A stretch of 28,509 bases of DNA from CAYLNK01 sp964384675 (GCA_964384675.1 CAYLNK010000048.1:1-28509); one strand, 5' to 3'; counted from the stretch's first letter, positions 11,091-18,895 are shown. Program-made: numbers and translations. Notes: generated from the letters alone by a model not told the origin.

Positions 11091-11247
11091 GGGGGAAACC
11101 GGTCGCCGGTTTCCCCCGCACCCCCTTCACCCGGATCGCTGTTCGAAGGGGAAACCGGTCGCCGGTTTCCCCCGCACCCCCTTCACCCGGATCGCTGTTT
11201 CGAAGGGGAAACCGGTCGCCGGTTTCCCCCGCACCCCCTTCACCCGG
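11091..11247 (+). repeat. Three tandem hairpin repeats in the 3' region of the receptor gene
   Basis: A 56-57 bp unit is repeated almost perfectly: copy 1 at 11092-11147, copy 2 at 11148-11204 (one extra T), partial copy 3 at 11205-11247. Each copy contains the hairpin GGGGAAACCGG / TCG / CCGGTTTCCCC (11-bp perfect stem, 12 bp in copy 1). Between copies CCCCTTC (for example 11122-11128) can pair with GAAGGGG (11145-11151), giving a competing fold that would open the next hairpin. The array begins 9 bp after the stop codon. There are no T-tracts within it, so it looks like a 3'-end or pause array rather than three classical terminators. Confidence 0.85.
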
Positions 11248-11284
11248 TCCTCTTCTCAGCGCGTTGAGCGCGCTCTCTTCTTCC

Positions 11285-11314
11285 GCCGGGGTTTGTCCCC
11301 GGCTCTTTCTTTTT
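11285..11314 (+). terminator. Rho-independent terminator after the hairpin array
   Basis: GCCGGGG / TTTGT / CCCCGGC (7-bp stem, 11285-11303) followed by TCTTTCTTTTT (11304-11314). It lies about 200 bp after the receptor stop and just before the sulfatase-like gene. A smaller AGCGCG/CGCGCT hairpin lies just upstream. Confidence 0.75.
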
Positions 11315-11344
11315 CCGGGGGTGAGCGTGCGCTACCCTTCGTCG

Positions 11345-13519
11345 GTGACGCACCGCAGATCCTTGGCGCCGCTCGTGCTCTGCATCGTTGCCCTTGGCTG
11401 CGGCAAGACCCGGCGCGCAGCCGAGACGTTCCCGAACGCTCCGGTCATCCTCGTCAGCGTCGACACCCTCCGCTCCGATCACCTTCCGTTCTATGGACAT
11501 GCGGGCGTGGAGACGCCGGCTCTCTCGGCCCTTCGGAAGGACGCGGTCCTCTTCGAGCGCGCCTACTCGCACGTGCCCCTGACGCTGCCGTCGCATGCTT
11601 CCGTCCTGACGGGCCGTGTGCCGCAGGATCACGGCATCCACGACAACCTCGGCTACAAGCTCCGGAAGGACGTGCCGACGCTTGCCGAGCTCCTGAAGGC
11701 CGCTGGCTACGCGACCGGCGGTGCCATCTCCTGCTACGTCCTGAAGGGCGACACCGGCCTGGCACGCGGGTTCGACTTCTACGACGACCAGGTCGATCCG
11801 GCGGAAGGCCAGTCCGCGCTCGGCCGCGTCCAGCGCGTGGGTACGGAGACCGAGAGCCGCCTGGAAGGCTGGGTGGGCTCGCAGAAGCCGGGCTCACCCG
11901 TCCTGGCCTTCCTGCACCTCTACGAGCCGCACACCCCGTACGAGCCGCCGGAGCCGTGGAAGAGCAAGAACGCGCAGCCGTACGACGGCGAGATCGCCAC
12001 CGCCGACGCCATCGTCGGCCGGTTCCTGACGTTCCTGAAGGGACGGGACCTGTACGACCGGGCGCTGATCGTCTTTTTCTCGGACCACGGTGAGGCTCTC
12101 GGCGAGCACGGAGAGGAGGAGCACGGGATCTTCCTCTACCGCGAGACGCTGCAGGTCCCGCTGCTGGTCAAGCTGCCGGGCGGGAGGTTCGCGGGGACCA
12201 CGGTCGCGACGCCCGTCGCGCTTTCGGACGTCTTCACCACGGTCGGGCGCGGCGTGGGCCTGCGTGGCTTCACGGCGCCCGAGGGCACGGTCTCCCTCGC
12301 CGACCTGGCGGCCGGCGCGCCGGCGCCGGATCGTCGGCTCCTGGCGGAGACGTTCTTCCCGCGCATCCATTTCGGCTGGAGCGAGCTGACCTCGCTCCTC
12401 GAGGGCCGGTGGCACTACATCGAGGCGCCGCGCCCGGAGATCTACGACCTCGAGACCGATCCCGGCGAGACGAAGAACCGGATCGCCGAGAAGCCCGGTC
12501 CCCTCCGCTCCCTCAGGGCCGAGCTGCTGAAGCGCCGGCCGTCCTTCGAGTCGCCGGGCGACGTCGATCCCGAGGCCCGCAAGAAGCTCGCGTCGCTCGG
12601 CTACCTGAGCGCCGGTCCGTCCGCCGCGTCCGGATCGCTCGACGACCCGAAGGACCGGATCGCCACGTTCGAGGAGCTGCGCAAGGGCCTGGGCGAGATG
12701 ACGGCCGGCCAGCCGCAGAAGGCGGAGGAGGTCTTCAAGAAGCTCCTCGCGGAGAACCCGCGGATGCTCGACGTCTGGGACATGTACTCCCGGACGCTCC
12801 TGAACCTGGGCCGGCCGGAGGAAGCTCTCGCCGCCCTCAAGAAGACCGTGGACCTCGCGCCCGAGGCCGCGCGCGCTCCCTACCTGATCGAAGTGGCGAA
12901 CCTCTGTCTCCAGCTCGGGAAGTGGGAGGACGCCGAGAAGCACGTCGAGGCGATCCGGGCGCTGGGCGACCCGGCAGCCGAGGACATCGCGGCCCGCTCC
13001 GCGCTGGGACGCGGCGACCTCGCGGCGGCCGAGGCCGCGGCCCGGGCGGCCCTGGGAACCGCGAAGGGGAACACGCGCATCCGCGCCTGTCTCGTGCTGG
13101 GGCGGATCGCGGTCAAGAAGGGCGACCTCGCGACGGCACGCTCCTACGCCGACCAGGCGCAGGAGCTGTCGGCCCACGAGAAGATCCCGCAGTCGGGTTT
13201 GCACATGCTGCGCGGCGACGTGCTCGCCCGATCCGGGCAGATCGCCGAGGCCGAGAAGGAGCTCCTGGAGGAGATCCGCCTCTACCCGGACCGGATGGAC
13301 GCTCGCATCTCGCTCGGGGCTCTCTACGCGTCGGCGAACCGCCGGCAGGACGCCCGGCGGGTCCTGATCGAGCTGGTCTCCCGCCAGCCGACGCCGGAGG
13401 CGTTCCTCCTCGGCATCCGGACGTTCCAGGTCACCGAGGACGCGGAGGGGGCCCGGCAGCTGGTCCGCGAGGCGCGTCGGCTCTTTCCGAACGACCCCCG
13501 CTTCGCGCCGCCGGGGTAG
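11345..13519 (+). CDS. Sulfatase/alkaline-phosphatase-superfamily hydrolase fused to TPR repeats, probable lipoprotein
   Basis: 724 aa. The N-terminus has a short basic-hydrophobic signal ending at a plausible lipoprotein Cys19 (VALGC), so it is probably envelope-anchored. The sulfatase fold spans about 33-400: SVDTLRSDH (metal ligand D40), LTLPSHASVLTG (77-90), HTPYEPP (196-202) and FFSDHGE (metal ligands D247/H248). The nucleophile motif C/S-x-P-x-R reads T80-L-P-S-H84, so formylglycine cannot form; a Thr nucleophile as in other alkaline-phosphatase-superfamily members is likelier than true sulfatase activity. About 435-724 is a TPR region (for example GQPQKAEEVFKKLLAENP, GRPEEALAALKKTVDLAP), probably for protein binding. 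The GTG at 11345 opens the signal peptide; TACCCT lies 6 nt upstream and there is no Shine-Dalgarno site. A longer in-frame GTG at 11321 is possible. It converges on the GWxTD gene. Confidence 0.87.
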   Translation: MTHRRSLAPLVLCIVALGCGKTRRAAETFPNAPVILVSVDTLRSDHLPFYGHAGVETPALSALRKDAVLFERAYSHVPLTLPSHASVLTGRVPQDHGIHDNLGYKLRKDVPTLAELLKAAGYATGGAISCYVLKGDTGLARGFDFYDDQVDPAEGQSALGRVQRVGTETESRLEGWVGSQKPGSPVLAFLHLYEPHTPYEPPEPWKSKNAQPYDGEIATADAIVGRFLTFLKGRDLYDRALIVFFSDHGEALGEHGEEEHGIFLYRETLQVPLLVKLPGGRFAGTTVATPVALSDVFTTVGRGVGLRGFTAPEGTVSLADLAAGAPAPDRRLLAETFFPRIHFGWSELTSLLEGRWHYIEAPRPEIYDLETDPGETKNRIAEKPGPLRSLRAELLKRRPSFESPGDVDPEARKKLASLGYLSAGPSAASGSLDDPKDRIATFEELRKGLGEMTAGQPQKAEEVFKKLLAENPRMLDVWDMYSRTLLNLGRPEEALAALKKTVDLAPEAARAPYLIEVANLCLQLGKWEDAEKHVEAIRALGDPAAEDIAARSALGRGDLAAAEAAARAALGTAKGNTRIRACLVLGRIAVKKGDLATARSYADQAQELSAHEKIPQSGLHMLRGDVLARSGQIAEAEKELLEEIRLYPDRMDARISLGALYASANRRQDARRVLIELVSRQPTPEAFLLGIRTFQVTEDAEGARQLVREARRLFPNDPRFAPPG

Positions 13520-13522
13520 AGG

Positions 13523-15064
13523 CTACTTCTCCTTCGGCCCGATCGTGAACGGCGCCGAGACGTCGAGGGTGGTCTTCCTGACGGTGTCCTCGACGCTGAT
13601 CTTGAAGACGTAGTCGCCGGGCGGGAAGTACTCGCCCAGGTTCGACTCGGTGACGGTGCCTGCCATGTCGACGACCGGGGTGCTGCCCTCTGGTCCCGCC
13701 GCCACGGCCACGGGCTCGTCCGGCGGCACCGGCAGCTCCATCGCCGCTCGACCCTTCGGCTGGATCTTGATCTTCCGCTTGAGGAACGCCTTCTTCGTGG
13801 CGGGGTCGACGCCCGGCCCCGACAGCCGGACGAGGTACGAGAGCCCGTCCGTGCCCTTGATCTTCACGTCGCCTCGGCCGACGAACTTGCGCCCGCCGAA
13901 GACGAACGGGGAGTCGGTCGGGGCGCCGTCCGCGGGCAGGTCGGCGATCGCCAGGAAGAGCGGCGACGCGGCGAGCTCCGGGGTCGGCGCTGGGATGGTC
14001 ACGCCGCGGCGGGCGGTGTGCGTGACGGCGCCAGCGCCGTCTAGGAGGACCAGAGCGACGTCGTAGTCCCCCGCCGCGAGGGGAAGGGCGCGATCGACGA
14101 CGACGCCCTTGAGCAGGTTCCGGGCGTCGGCGGGCTCCTCGCTCCGGGTGACCTCGTGGCCGTCCTTCGCGCGGATCGCCCAGGCGACCCGGGCGGGCGC
14201 CGAGGCTCCTTCCAGATAGACCTGCAGCATCAGGCGCACGCCGCCGTCCCGGTACGCGAGCGGGAGCACCGTGAGAGCGCCGGCGGGCTCCTTCGCCAGG
14301 GCGGCGTCCAGAGCCTCCGCCGCGGCGGGCGAGACGACGGGTGCCGGCGGCGCGCCGGGCTTCGCCGCGACCGCCGTCGTCTTGACGGTGCCCCCCGGCA
14401 GCGGGACCTCCTTTAGCTCCGGGCTCTTCAGGGCGACCTTGACGGCCGTCTTCTCGATGCGCCGCACGTCCCCCGGTCCGAGGAGCGTGTCCCGCGTCTG
14501 CTCGACGGCGAAGGTCACCACGAGCGCCTTGGTACCGGCCCAGTCGGGGAGCTGGGGCGCCTCGTAGGTGAACGTCGTGATGTTCTCGCCCAGCGAGGTC
14601 CCCGGGTCGTTCTCCCCGGGGTTGAACGTATCGGAGCCGATCTTCTGGCCCGGCGCCTGGGCCTTCGTTCCGAGGGCCACGGAGACGTTCTTCGGCGGGC
14701 CGAGGAGGATGTAGAGCTTGCCCCTTTCGGTGAGCGCGCCGCGTGTCTGGTTCGCGAGAGTGAAATGCTTGTCCGCGAGCTGGACGAGCGCGTCGAACCG
14801 CTGCTTGAGCTCGTTCGCCTCGGTGCCCGGGTCCGGGTCGCGCCGCGCCCAGAAGAGCGCGATCAGCTTCTCGGCGTCGGCGTCGGAGGTGACCTTCTTC
14901 CACTCCTTGGTCTCGGCGTCGCTGGCCAGGTAGACGAACTCGGGAGACTTGGCCCAATCCTTGTACTTCACGAGGCCGGGCTCGGCGGAGAACGCGGCCG
15001 GCGAGAGGCCGACCGAGAAGGAGAGGAGGGATCCGGCCGCTGCGATCTGGAGGTGCTTGCGCAT
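13523..15064 (-). CDS. Exported GWxTD-domain-type protein
   Basis: 513 aa with a signal peptide (MRKHLQIAAAGSLLSFSVGLSPAAFSA). Residues about 35-145 look like the GWxTD domain found in Acidobacteria and Bacteroidetes: EFVYLASDAETKEWKK, a predicted helix FWARRDPDPGTEANELKQRF, and TERGKLYILLGPPKNV. The eponymous motif is degenerate, reading GALTERG (109-115) where members have GWxTDRG. The rest (about 150-510) is beta-rich with repeats such as LPLAAGDYDVALVLLD and YFPPGDYVFKISVED, typical of Ig-like modules. The function of the family is unknown. The ATG at 15064 has no ribosome site; TAAGAT (complement of 15074-15079) ends 9 nt upstream. The 25-bp gap to fdhD means it could also be read from that operon. 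Confidence 0.8.
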   Translation of the reverse strand: MRKHLQIAAAGSLLSFSVGLSPAAFSAEPGLVKYKDWAKSPEFVYLASDAETKEWKKVTSDADAEKLIALFWARRDPDPGTEANELKQRFDALVQLADKHFTLANQTRGALTERGKLYILLGPPKNVSVALGTKAQAPGQKIGSDTFNPGENDPGTSLGENITTFTYEAPQLPDWAGTKALVVTFAVEQTRDTLLGPGDVRRIEKTAVKVALKSPELKEVPLPGGTVKTTAVAAKPGAPPAPVVSPAAAEALDAALAKEPAGALTVLPLAYRDGGVRLMLQVYLEGASAPARVAWAIRAKDGHEVTRSEEPADARNLLKGVVVDRALPLAAGDYDVALVLLDGAGAVTHTARRGVTIPAPTPELAASPLFLAIADLPADGAPTDSPFVFGGRKFVGRGDVKIKGTDGLSYLVRLSGPGVDPATKKAFLKRKIKIQPKGRAAMELPVPPDEPVAVAAGPEGSTPVVDMAGTVTESNLGEYFPPGDYVFKISVEDTVRKTTLDVSAPFTIGPKEK

Positions 15065-15089
15065 GGTGCCGCGATCTTACGTCCGCCGG

Positions 15090-15929
15090 TCAGGCGATGC
15101 GCTCGCTCCCGCTGTAGACGTTGAACGTCCCGCCGCGCAGGAAGCCCGCCAGCGTCATCCCGCTCTCCTCCGCCAGCTCCACCGCGAGGCTCGTGGGCGC
15201 CGACACCCCGGCCAGGAGGGTCACGCCCGAGAGGGCCGCCTTCTGCGCGATCTCGAAACCGATCCGGCCCGTGACGAGGAGGATCGGCGGGACTGCCGTA
15301 CGCCCCGCGAGGCACGCCCCGATCGCCTTGTCGACGGCATTGTGGCGGCCCACGTCCTCCCGCGAGACGAGGAGCGTGCCGTCGTGGGCGAAGAGCCCCG
15401 CGGCGTGGAGGCCTCCGGTCGCGGCGAAGACCGATTGCGCGGCACGGAGGCGCTCCGGAAGAGCGGAGAGGAGCGCCGGCGAGACCGAGAGGTCCGCGCG
15501 TGGCCGGCGCACGCCCGCGTGGAGCACCTCCTCGATGGAGCGCCGGCCGCAGACCCCGCACGCCGAGGACATCGGTCCGGCCCGGTCCGGCTCGGGGATC
15601 GCGACGCCGGCGGCGAGCGTGACGACGGCGACGTTGCGGCGCAGCTCCTCGGCGATCCGGCGATCACCGGGGCGCTCGAGCGCGACGACGTCCGCGGCGC
15701 CGCTCACGATCCCCTCGGAGAAGAGGAGTCCCAGGACGAGGTCGGCGTCGTGGCCGGGTGTCCGCATCGTGACGACGTGGCGTCGGGCCTCGCCGCCGCC
15801 GCCGGCGGAGCGGAGGCGGATCTCGAGCGGCTCCTCCGCGACCAGCGTGTCGCGCCCCCAGCTCCTCCCCCCGCCGGCGAGCCGGGACACCGTCGCCGGA
15901 ACGGACGCGTCGTCTGGGCGCTCTTCCAC
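15090..15929 (-). CDS. fdhD: FdhD, sulfur carrier/sulfurtransferase for formate dehydrogenase
   Basis: FdhD passes sulfur from IscS to the molybdenum or tungsten cofactor of formate dehydrogenase; cytoplasmic. 279 aa, the usual length. Signatures are FSEGIV (70-75), MSSACGVCG with the reactive pair C124/C127, ATGGLHAAG (170-178), SREDVGRHNAVDK (189-201) and LVTGRIGFE (218-226). The GTG at 15929 is the only start that keeps the full N-terminus. It has no Shine-Dalgarno site, and a TTGAAT stretch lies 6 nt upstream. The gene begins 17 bp after the stop of the TonB receptor on the same strand, so co-transcription is likely. No formate dehydrogenase or molybdopterin gene is visible here, which makes its place behind a TonB receptor unusual. 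Confidence 0.95.
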   Translation of the reverse strand: MEERPDDASVPATVSRLAGGGRSWGRDTLVAEEPLEIRLRSAGGGGEARRHVVTMRTPGHDADLVLGLLFSEGIVSGAADVVALERPGDRRIAEELRRNVAVVTLAAGVAIPEPDRAGPMSSACGVCGRRSIEEVLHAGVRRPRADLSVSPALLSALPERLRAAQSVFAATGGLHAAGLFAHDGTLLVSREDVGRHNAVDKAIGACLAGRTAVPPILLVTGRIGFEIAQKAALSGVTLLAGVSAPTSLAVELAEESGMTLAGFLRGGTFNVYSGSERIA

Positions 15930-15946
15930 GCCCGCATTCAACCACG

Positions 15947-18283
15947 CTAGAAAGACACCGAGACGCTCGCCCGGAACGCGCGCGGCTCGAGCGGGTGGCT
16001 GTGGACGTCGTCGACGCCCTCGGCCGGCTCGCCGGGGAGGCGCGACGGATAGAAGTAGTCGATGTCGCTCGCGGCGGCGTCGAAGAGGTTCAGCCCCTCG
16101 ACCGCTATCCGGACCGACTTGCCGACCTGGTAGCCGACGCGGGCGTTCCAGGTCGTCGACGACGCGGAGCGGACGGAGTCGTCCTCGATCAGAGAGCGCG
16201 GCCCGAAGTACCGGAGCCGCAGGCTCCCGAAGAAGCCACGCAGCCCCTCGACCGAGGCTCCCGCCGACGCGACGCCCTCGATCGAGCCGGGGATCCGGTC
16301 GCCGGTGGGGTCGTCGTCGCGGAAGACGCCGCGGGAGTACGCGTAGTCGGCGTCGAGCGTCAGCCACGGCGCCGGCGTGTAGTAGAGCGACAGCTCCACT
16401 CCGGTGCGACGGCTCGGGCGGCTCGGCTCGGTGGTCCCGGCGTCGCCGACGAAGAGCAGCTCGGAGTCGATGTCGAGCCCCCAGAGCGCCGCGGTCGCCT
16501 GGAGGTGGGGGAGCGCCGTCGTGCGCACGCCGATCTCGCCGCCCTTGGCACGCACCAGGGGGCTCACCCGCTCGGCCGGCTCGCCGCTCTTCGGGTCGAC
16601 GGTGATGGTGGAGCCGCGCGCGTCGTTGCTGTGGAAGCCGTAGCCGCCGTTGACGTAGATCTCGGTCCTCGCGAACGGACCGAAGACGAGGCCGAGCTTG
16701 GGGCTGAGAATGCCGCGGGTCTCCTCGCCGGAGTTCGACGGCAGGCTCGCGTCGACCTTGAACCTGTAGAGGTCGCCGCGCAGGCCGGCGTTCGCGCGGA
16801 GCCACGGCAGGAGCGAGAGGGTGGTCTTCGCGTAGAGCGAGCCGCTCGTCTGCGCCACCTGGTCGACGCGGGTCGTCTCCAGCCGCTGGCGCGCCTTCGT
16901 GTGGTAGAGCCCGACGGAGCTGATGTTGTCGTTCCGTGCCTCCAGCCCCACGGTCGTCTCGACGCCGATCGAGCCGAGCCGCGAGAGCCACTGGGAGCTG
17001 GCTCTCACGCCGGTGACCAGCCGGCGGTCCTCCTGCTCGAACTGGTCGCCGTTCTCGGGGTCGTCGAGGAAGTAGGTGAAGTTGGAGTAGAGGTTCAGGT
17101 CGTAGTCGACGAGGTAGGCCGACGCCTTGAGCACGTTGTCCGCGACCGACCTCTGCCACTCGGCCGAGAGCGTGTAGCGGTGCGTCTTCCCGCCGTCGGT
17201 GTCGTCGAGCGATCCGAAGCGGCCGATGAGGCCCGACTCGACCGCCCGCTGCGCCACCTGGTCGGTGGAAGTCCACCGTCCCTGGTACGCCATCGCCGTG
17301 ACGGCGAAGCCCGATCGCTCGTCGCCGACGCTGTAGCGGAGCACCCCGTTGGCGCGGCGGTAGTCGTCCTTCACGTCCCACGGTCCGTCGTTGTGGAAGA
17401 GCTCTCCGGCGACGAGGAGGTGACCCGGACCCAGCTTCGGCGAGGCCGCGCCGAACGCGCGCTGGAATCCGAGCTCACCCAGCTCCAGCTTCGCGATCGG
17501 GCGCTCCAGGACGTTCGCGTAGCTCACCGCGACGGAGCCGGCAGCGGAGAAGTCGCCGTTCTCGGGGTCGTAGGGACCCTTCCGGTACTGGATGCCGGTG
17601 ACGAGCTCGGGGATCAGGAAGTTGAGGTCGAGGTACCCCTGTCCGTGCGCGTGCGTCGGCATGTTGGCCGGGATCCCGGCCACGGTAGCGGAGAGGTCGG
17701 TTCCATGGTCGAGGTTGAAGCCGCGCAGGTAGTACTGGTTGGCCTTCCCCTCACCGCTGTGCTGGCTGATGACGACGCCGGGGACGGCCTCGAGGACCTC
17801 ACCGGCGCGGGTGATGGGGCGCGCCTCCATCTGGGCCGCGGTGATGACGCCGACGGTCGCGGCGTCGGCGACGCCGAGGAGGTCGTCGGTGGAGGCGAGG
17901 TCGGCGAGGTTGCGGAACGTCCGCTTCCCGGTGACGACGACGTCCGCGCTCGTCGAGAGCGGCAGGACGACGTTCAGCTCGGTGTCCTTGCCCGCTGCGA
18001 CGTCGACCGCCGGGCGCGACACGGAGACGAAGCTCAGGAGACGGAAGGTCGCCCGGTAGCGGCCGGCGGCGAGGTCCGGCAGCCGGTAGCGCCCCTCGGC
18101 GTCCGTGGTCGACACGACGGGCTTTGCCCCTTGGCCCTCGACGACGACCGTGACGCCGGGCAGGGGGAGCCCGCGATCGTCGAGGACCCGGCCGACCAGG
18201 CCCGGGGACGCCGCGGCCGGGATGGCGGTAGCTGCGGAAAGGAGCAAGAGCAGGGCAACGGCCCCGCCTCGAAGGGATGACAT
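15947..18283 (-). CDS. TonB-dependent receptor with carboxypeptidase-regulatory-like domain, probable metal or metal-complex uptake
   Basis: 778-aa outer-membrane receptor: signal peptide (1-25, ending AIPAAA), CarboxypepD_reg-like domain at about 28-115 (GRVLDDRGLPLPGVTVVVEG, EGRYRLPDLAAGRYRATF), plug at about 140-260 (EVLEAVPGVVISQHSGEG, YYLRGFNLDHGTDLS, YRKGPYDPENGDFSAAGSV), then a 22-strand-type barrel ending ASVSVSF with terminal Phe. The plug carries the His-containing stretch PTHAHGQGYLDLNFLIPEL. This, together with the His-rich protein encoded upstream, points to a metal or metallophore substrate, but the substrate is not proven. The ATG at 18283 has GAGGA 7 nt upstream. It lies 75 bp after the His-rich gene and 17 bp before fdhD, all on one strand, so the three probably form an operon. 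It is unrelated in length to the Oar-like receptor. Confidence 0.9.
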   Translation of the reverse strand: MSSLRGGAVALLLLLSAATAIPAAASPGLVGRVLDDRGLPLPGVTVVVEGQGAKPVVSTTDAEGRYRLPDLAAGRYRATFRLLSFVSVSRPAVDVAAGKDTELNVVLPLSTSADVVVTGKRTFRNLADLASTDDLLGVADAATVGVITAAQMEARPITRAGEVLEAVPGVVISQHSGEGKANQYYLRGFNLDHGTDLSATVAGIPANMPTHAHGQGYLDLNFLIPELVTGIQYRKGPYDPENGDFSAAGSVAVSYANVLERPIAKLELGELGFQRAFGAASPKLGPGHLLVAGELFHNDGPWDVKDDYRRANGVLRYSVGDERSGFAVTAMAYQGRWTSTDQVAQRAVESGLIGRFGSLDDTDGGKTHRYTLSAEWQRSVADNVLKASAYLVDYDLNLYSNFTYFLDDPENGDQFEQEDRRLVTGVRASSQWLSRLGSIGVETTVGLEARNDNISSVGLYHTKARQRLETTRVDQVAQTSGSLYAKTTLSLLPWLRANAGLRGDLYRFKVDASLPSNSGEETRGILSPKLGLVFGPFARTEIYVNGGYGFHSNDARGSTITVDPKSGEPAERVSPLVRAKGGEIGVRTTALPHLQATAALWGLDIDSELLFVGDAGTTEPSRPSRRTGVELSLYYTPAPWLTLDADYAYSRGVFRDDDPTGDRIPGSIEGVASAGASVEGLRGFFGSLRLRYFGPRSLIEDDSVRSASSTTWNARVGYQVGKSVRIAVEGLNLFDAAASDIDYFYPSRLPGEPAEGVDDVHSHPLEPRAFRASVSVSF

Positions 18284-18301
18284 CGTTCTCTCCTCGGAGC
18301 A

Positions 18302-18317
18302 CGTCCCTCGCGGGACG
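18302..18317 (-). other. Hairpin between the His-rich gene and the TonB receptor
   Basis: Perfect 6-bp stem CGTCCC / GGGACG closed on the transcribed (minus) strand by a GCGA (GNRA) tetraloop, just upstream of the receptor ribosome site. A second possible stem from two GCCGGC copies lies about 15 bp further upstream. It could tune translation or mRNA processing; no known riboswitch is recognised in the 75-bp gap. Confidence 0.45.
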
Positions 18318-18358
18318 CGGACGCGGCGGGCCGGCGGTGAGGCCGGCGGAGGGCGGCG

Positions 18359-18748
18359 TCAGGCCGAGGGAGGGGCCCGGGAACGGGTGTCGGCGAGCGG
18401 AACGCGCGCGGTGAGCCGGACCTCCAGGAAGCGGAGGGGCGTCTCCACCGGCGCGAGACGCGCGGACAGCGCGATCTCGGGGAGGACGGGGTCGAGGAAG
18501 GCGGCGAAGTGGGCCAGCGAGCCGTCGCCGTGATCGTCGCCGTGCCGGTGAGGAGCGCGACGCTCCGTCGGCGAGGAGGGCTCGGCTCCGGCGTGGCCGA
18601 GCTGGATGGTGCCGGCCGGTGTGTGGATGTGATCGTCGCGGTGGGTCGCGAGGTGGAGGAGCGGGAGGACGAAGGTGGCGAGGAGCGCCACCGCGAGCGC
18701 GCCGAGACCGCGCGTCCGCCTTCCCCGTCGTCGTCCGATCCCGCTCAT
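18359..18748 (-). CDS. Small His-rich membrane-anchored protein upstream of a TonB receptor
   Basis: 129 aa, family not firmly recognised; it resembles the DUF2946-type small proteins seen near metal uptake or efflux genes. The N-terminus is Arg-rich (MSGIGRRRGRRTRG) and is followed by one hydrophobic helix (about 15-33, LGALAVALLATFVLPLLHL), a signal anchor or uncleaved signal. The next segment is His/Asp-rich: HLATHRDDHIH (32-42) and HRHGDDHGDGSLAH (about 67-80), good candidate Zn/Cu/Ni-binding clusters facing the periplasm. The C-terminal part is unremarkable. The ATG at 18748 has no Shine-Dalgarno site; TATCCT (complement of 18758-18763) ends 9 nt upstream, so this is probably the leaderless first gene of the TonB-fdhD operon. 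Codon bias and GC match its neighbours. Confidence 0.72.
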   Translation of the reverse strand: MSGIGRRRGRRTRGLGALAVALLATFVLPLLHLATHRDDHIHTPAGTIQLGHAGAEPSSPTERRAPHRHGDDHGDGSLAHFAAFLDPVLPEIALSARLAPVETPLRFLEVRLTARVPLADTRSRAPPSA

Positions 18749-18895
18749 CTACTGCGGAGGATACGGCGGCGAGGCGGCGATGGATCAGCGCGACCGTGAT
18801 CCGTCGGACGCCACCGTCCCGTACTGCGGCCGAGACCCAGACACCGCCGTGTGACGGCCGTCACATCCGATGACACGGCCACGAAGGAGATCGTA
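18749..18895. promoter_or_regulatory. Divergent regulatory region between metal-uptake operon and globin fusion gene
   Basis: 147 bp between divergent starts. It holds the TATCCT box of the minus-strand operon (complement of 18758-18763), the perfect palindrome at 18850-18865, and the AAGGAG ribosome site (18884-18889) of the plus-strand gene. I cannot place a convincing -35/-10 pair for the plus-strand gene. Confidence 0.55.
18850..18865. promoter_or_regulatory. Perfect CRP/FNR-family operator-like palindrome
   Basis: TGTGACGGCCGTCACA, 16 bp, perfectly palindromic and exactly the TGTGA-N6-TCACA form bound by CRP-type regulators and by related haem/NO sensors such as HcpR. Its centre is 38 bp before the ATG of the globin fusion gene and about 110 bp from the divergent gene start. 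That is too close to the plus-strand start for a usual class II activator site, so repression of the plus-strand gene, or activation of the minus-strand operon, is more likely. Confidence 0.65.

Noticed and set aside
8062..11130. About 1020-codon open frame on the minus strand opposite the Oar-like receptor
   Set aside because: The product is low-complexity (Arg, Val, Glu, Asp, Gly) and the plus strand encodes a full receptor with signal peptide, ribosome site and C-terminal Phe.
18284..18358. Cobalamin or other riboswitch upstream of the second TonB receptor
   Set aside because: Only 75 bp, with no B12-box-like conserved core; just simple GC hairpins.
18851..18895. Upstream GTG start for the globin fusion protein
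   Set aside because: The GTG lies inside the TGTGA-N6-TCACA palindrome and would add 15 residues before the signal peptide; the ATG at 18896 has AAGGAG.
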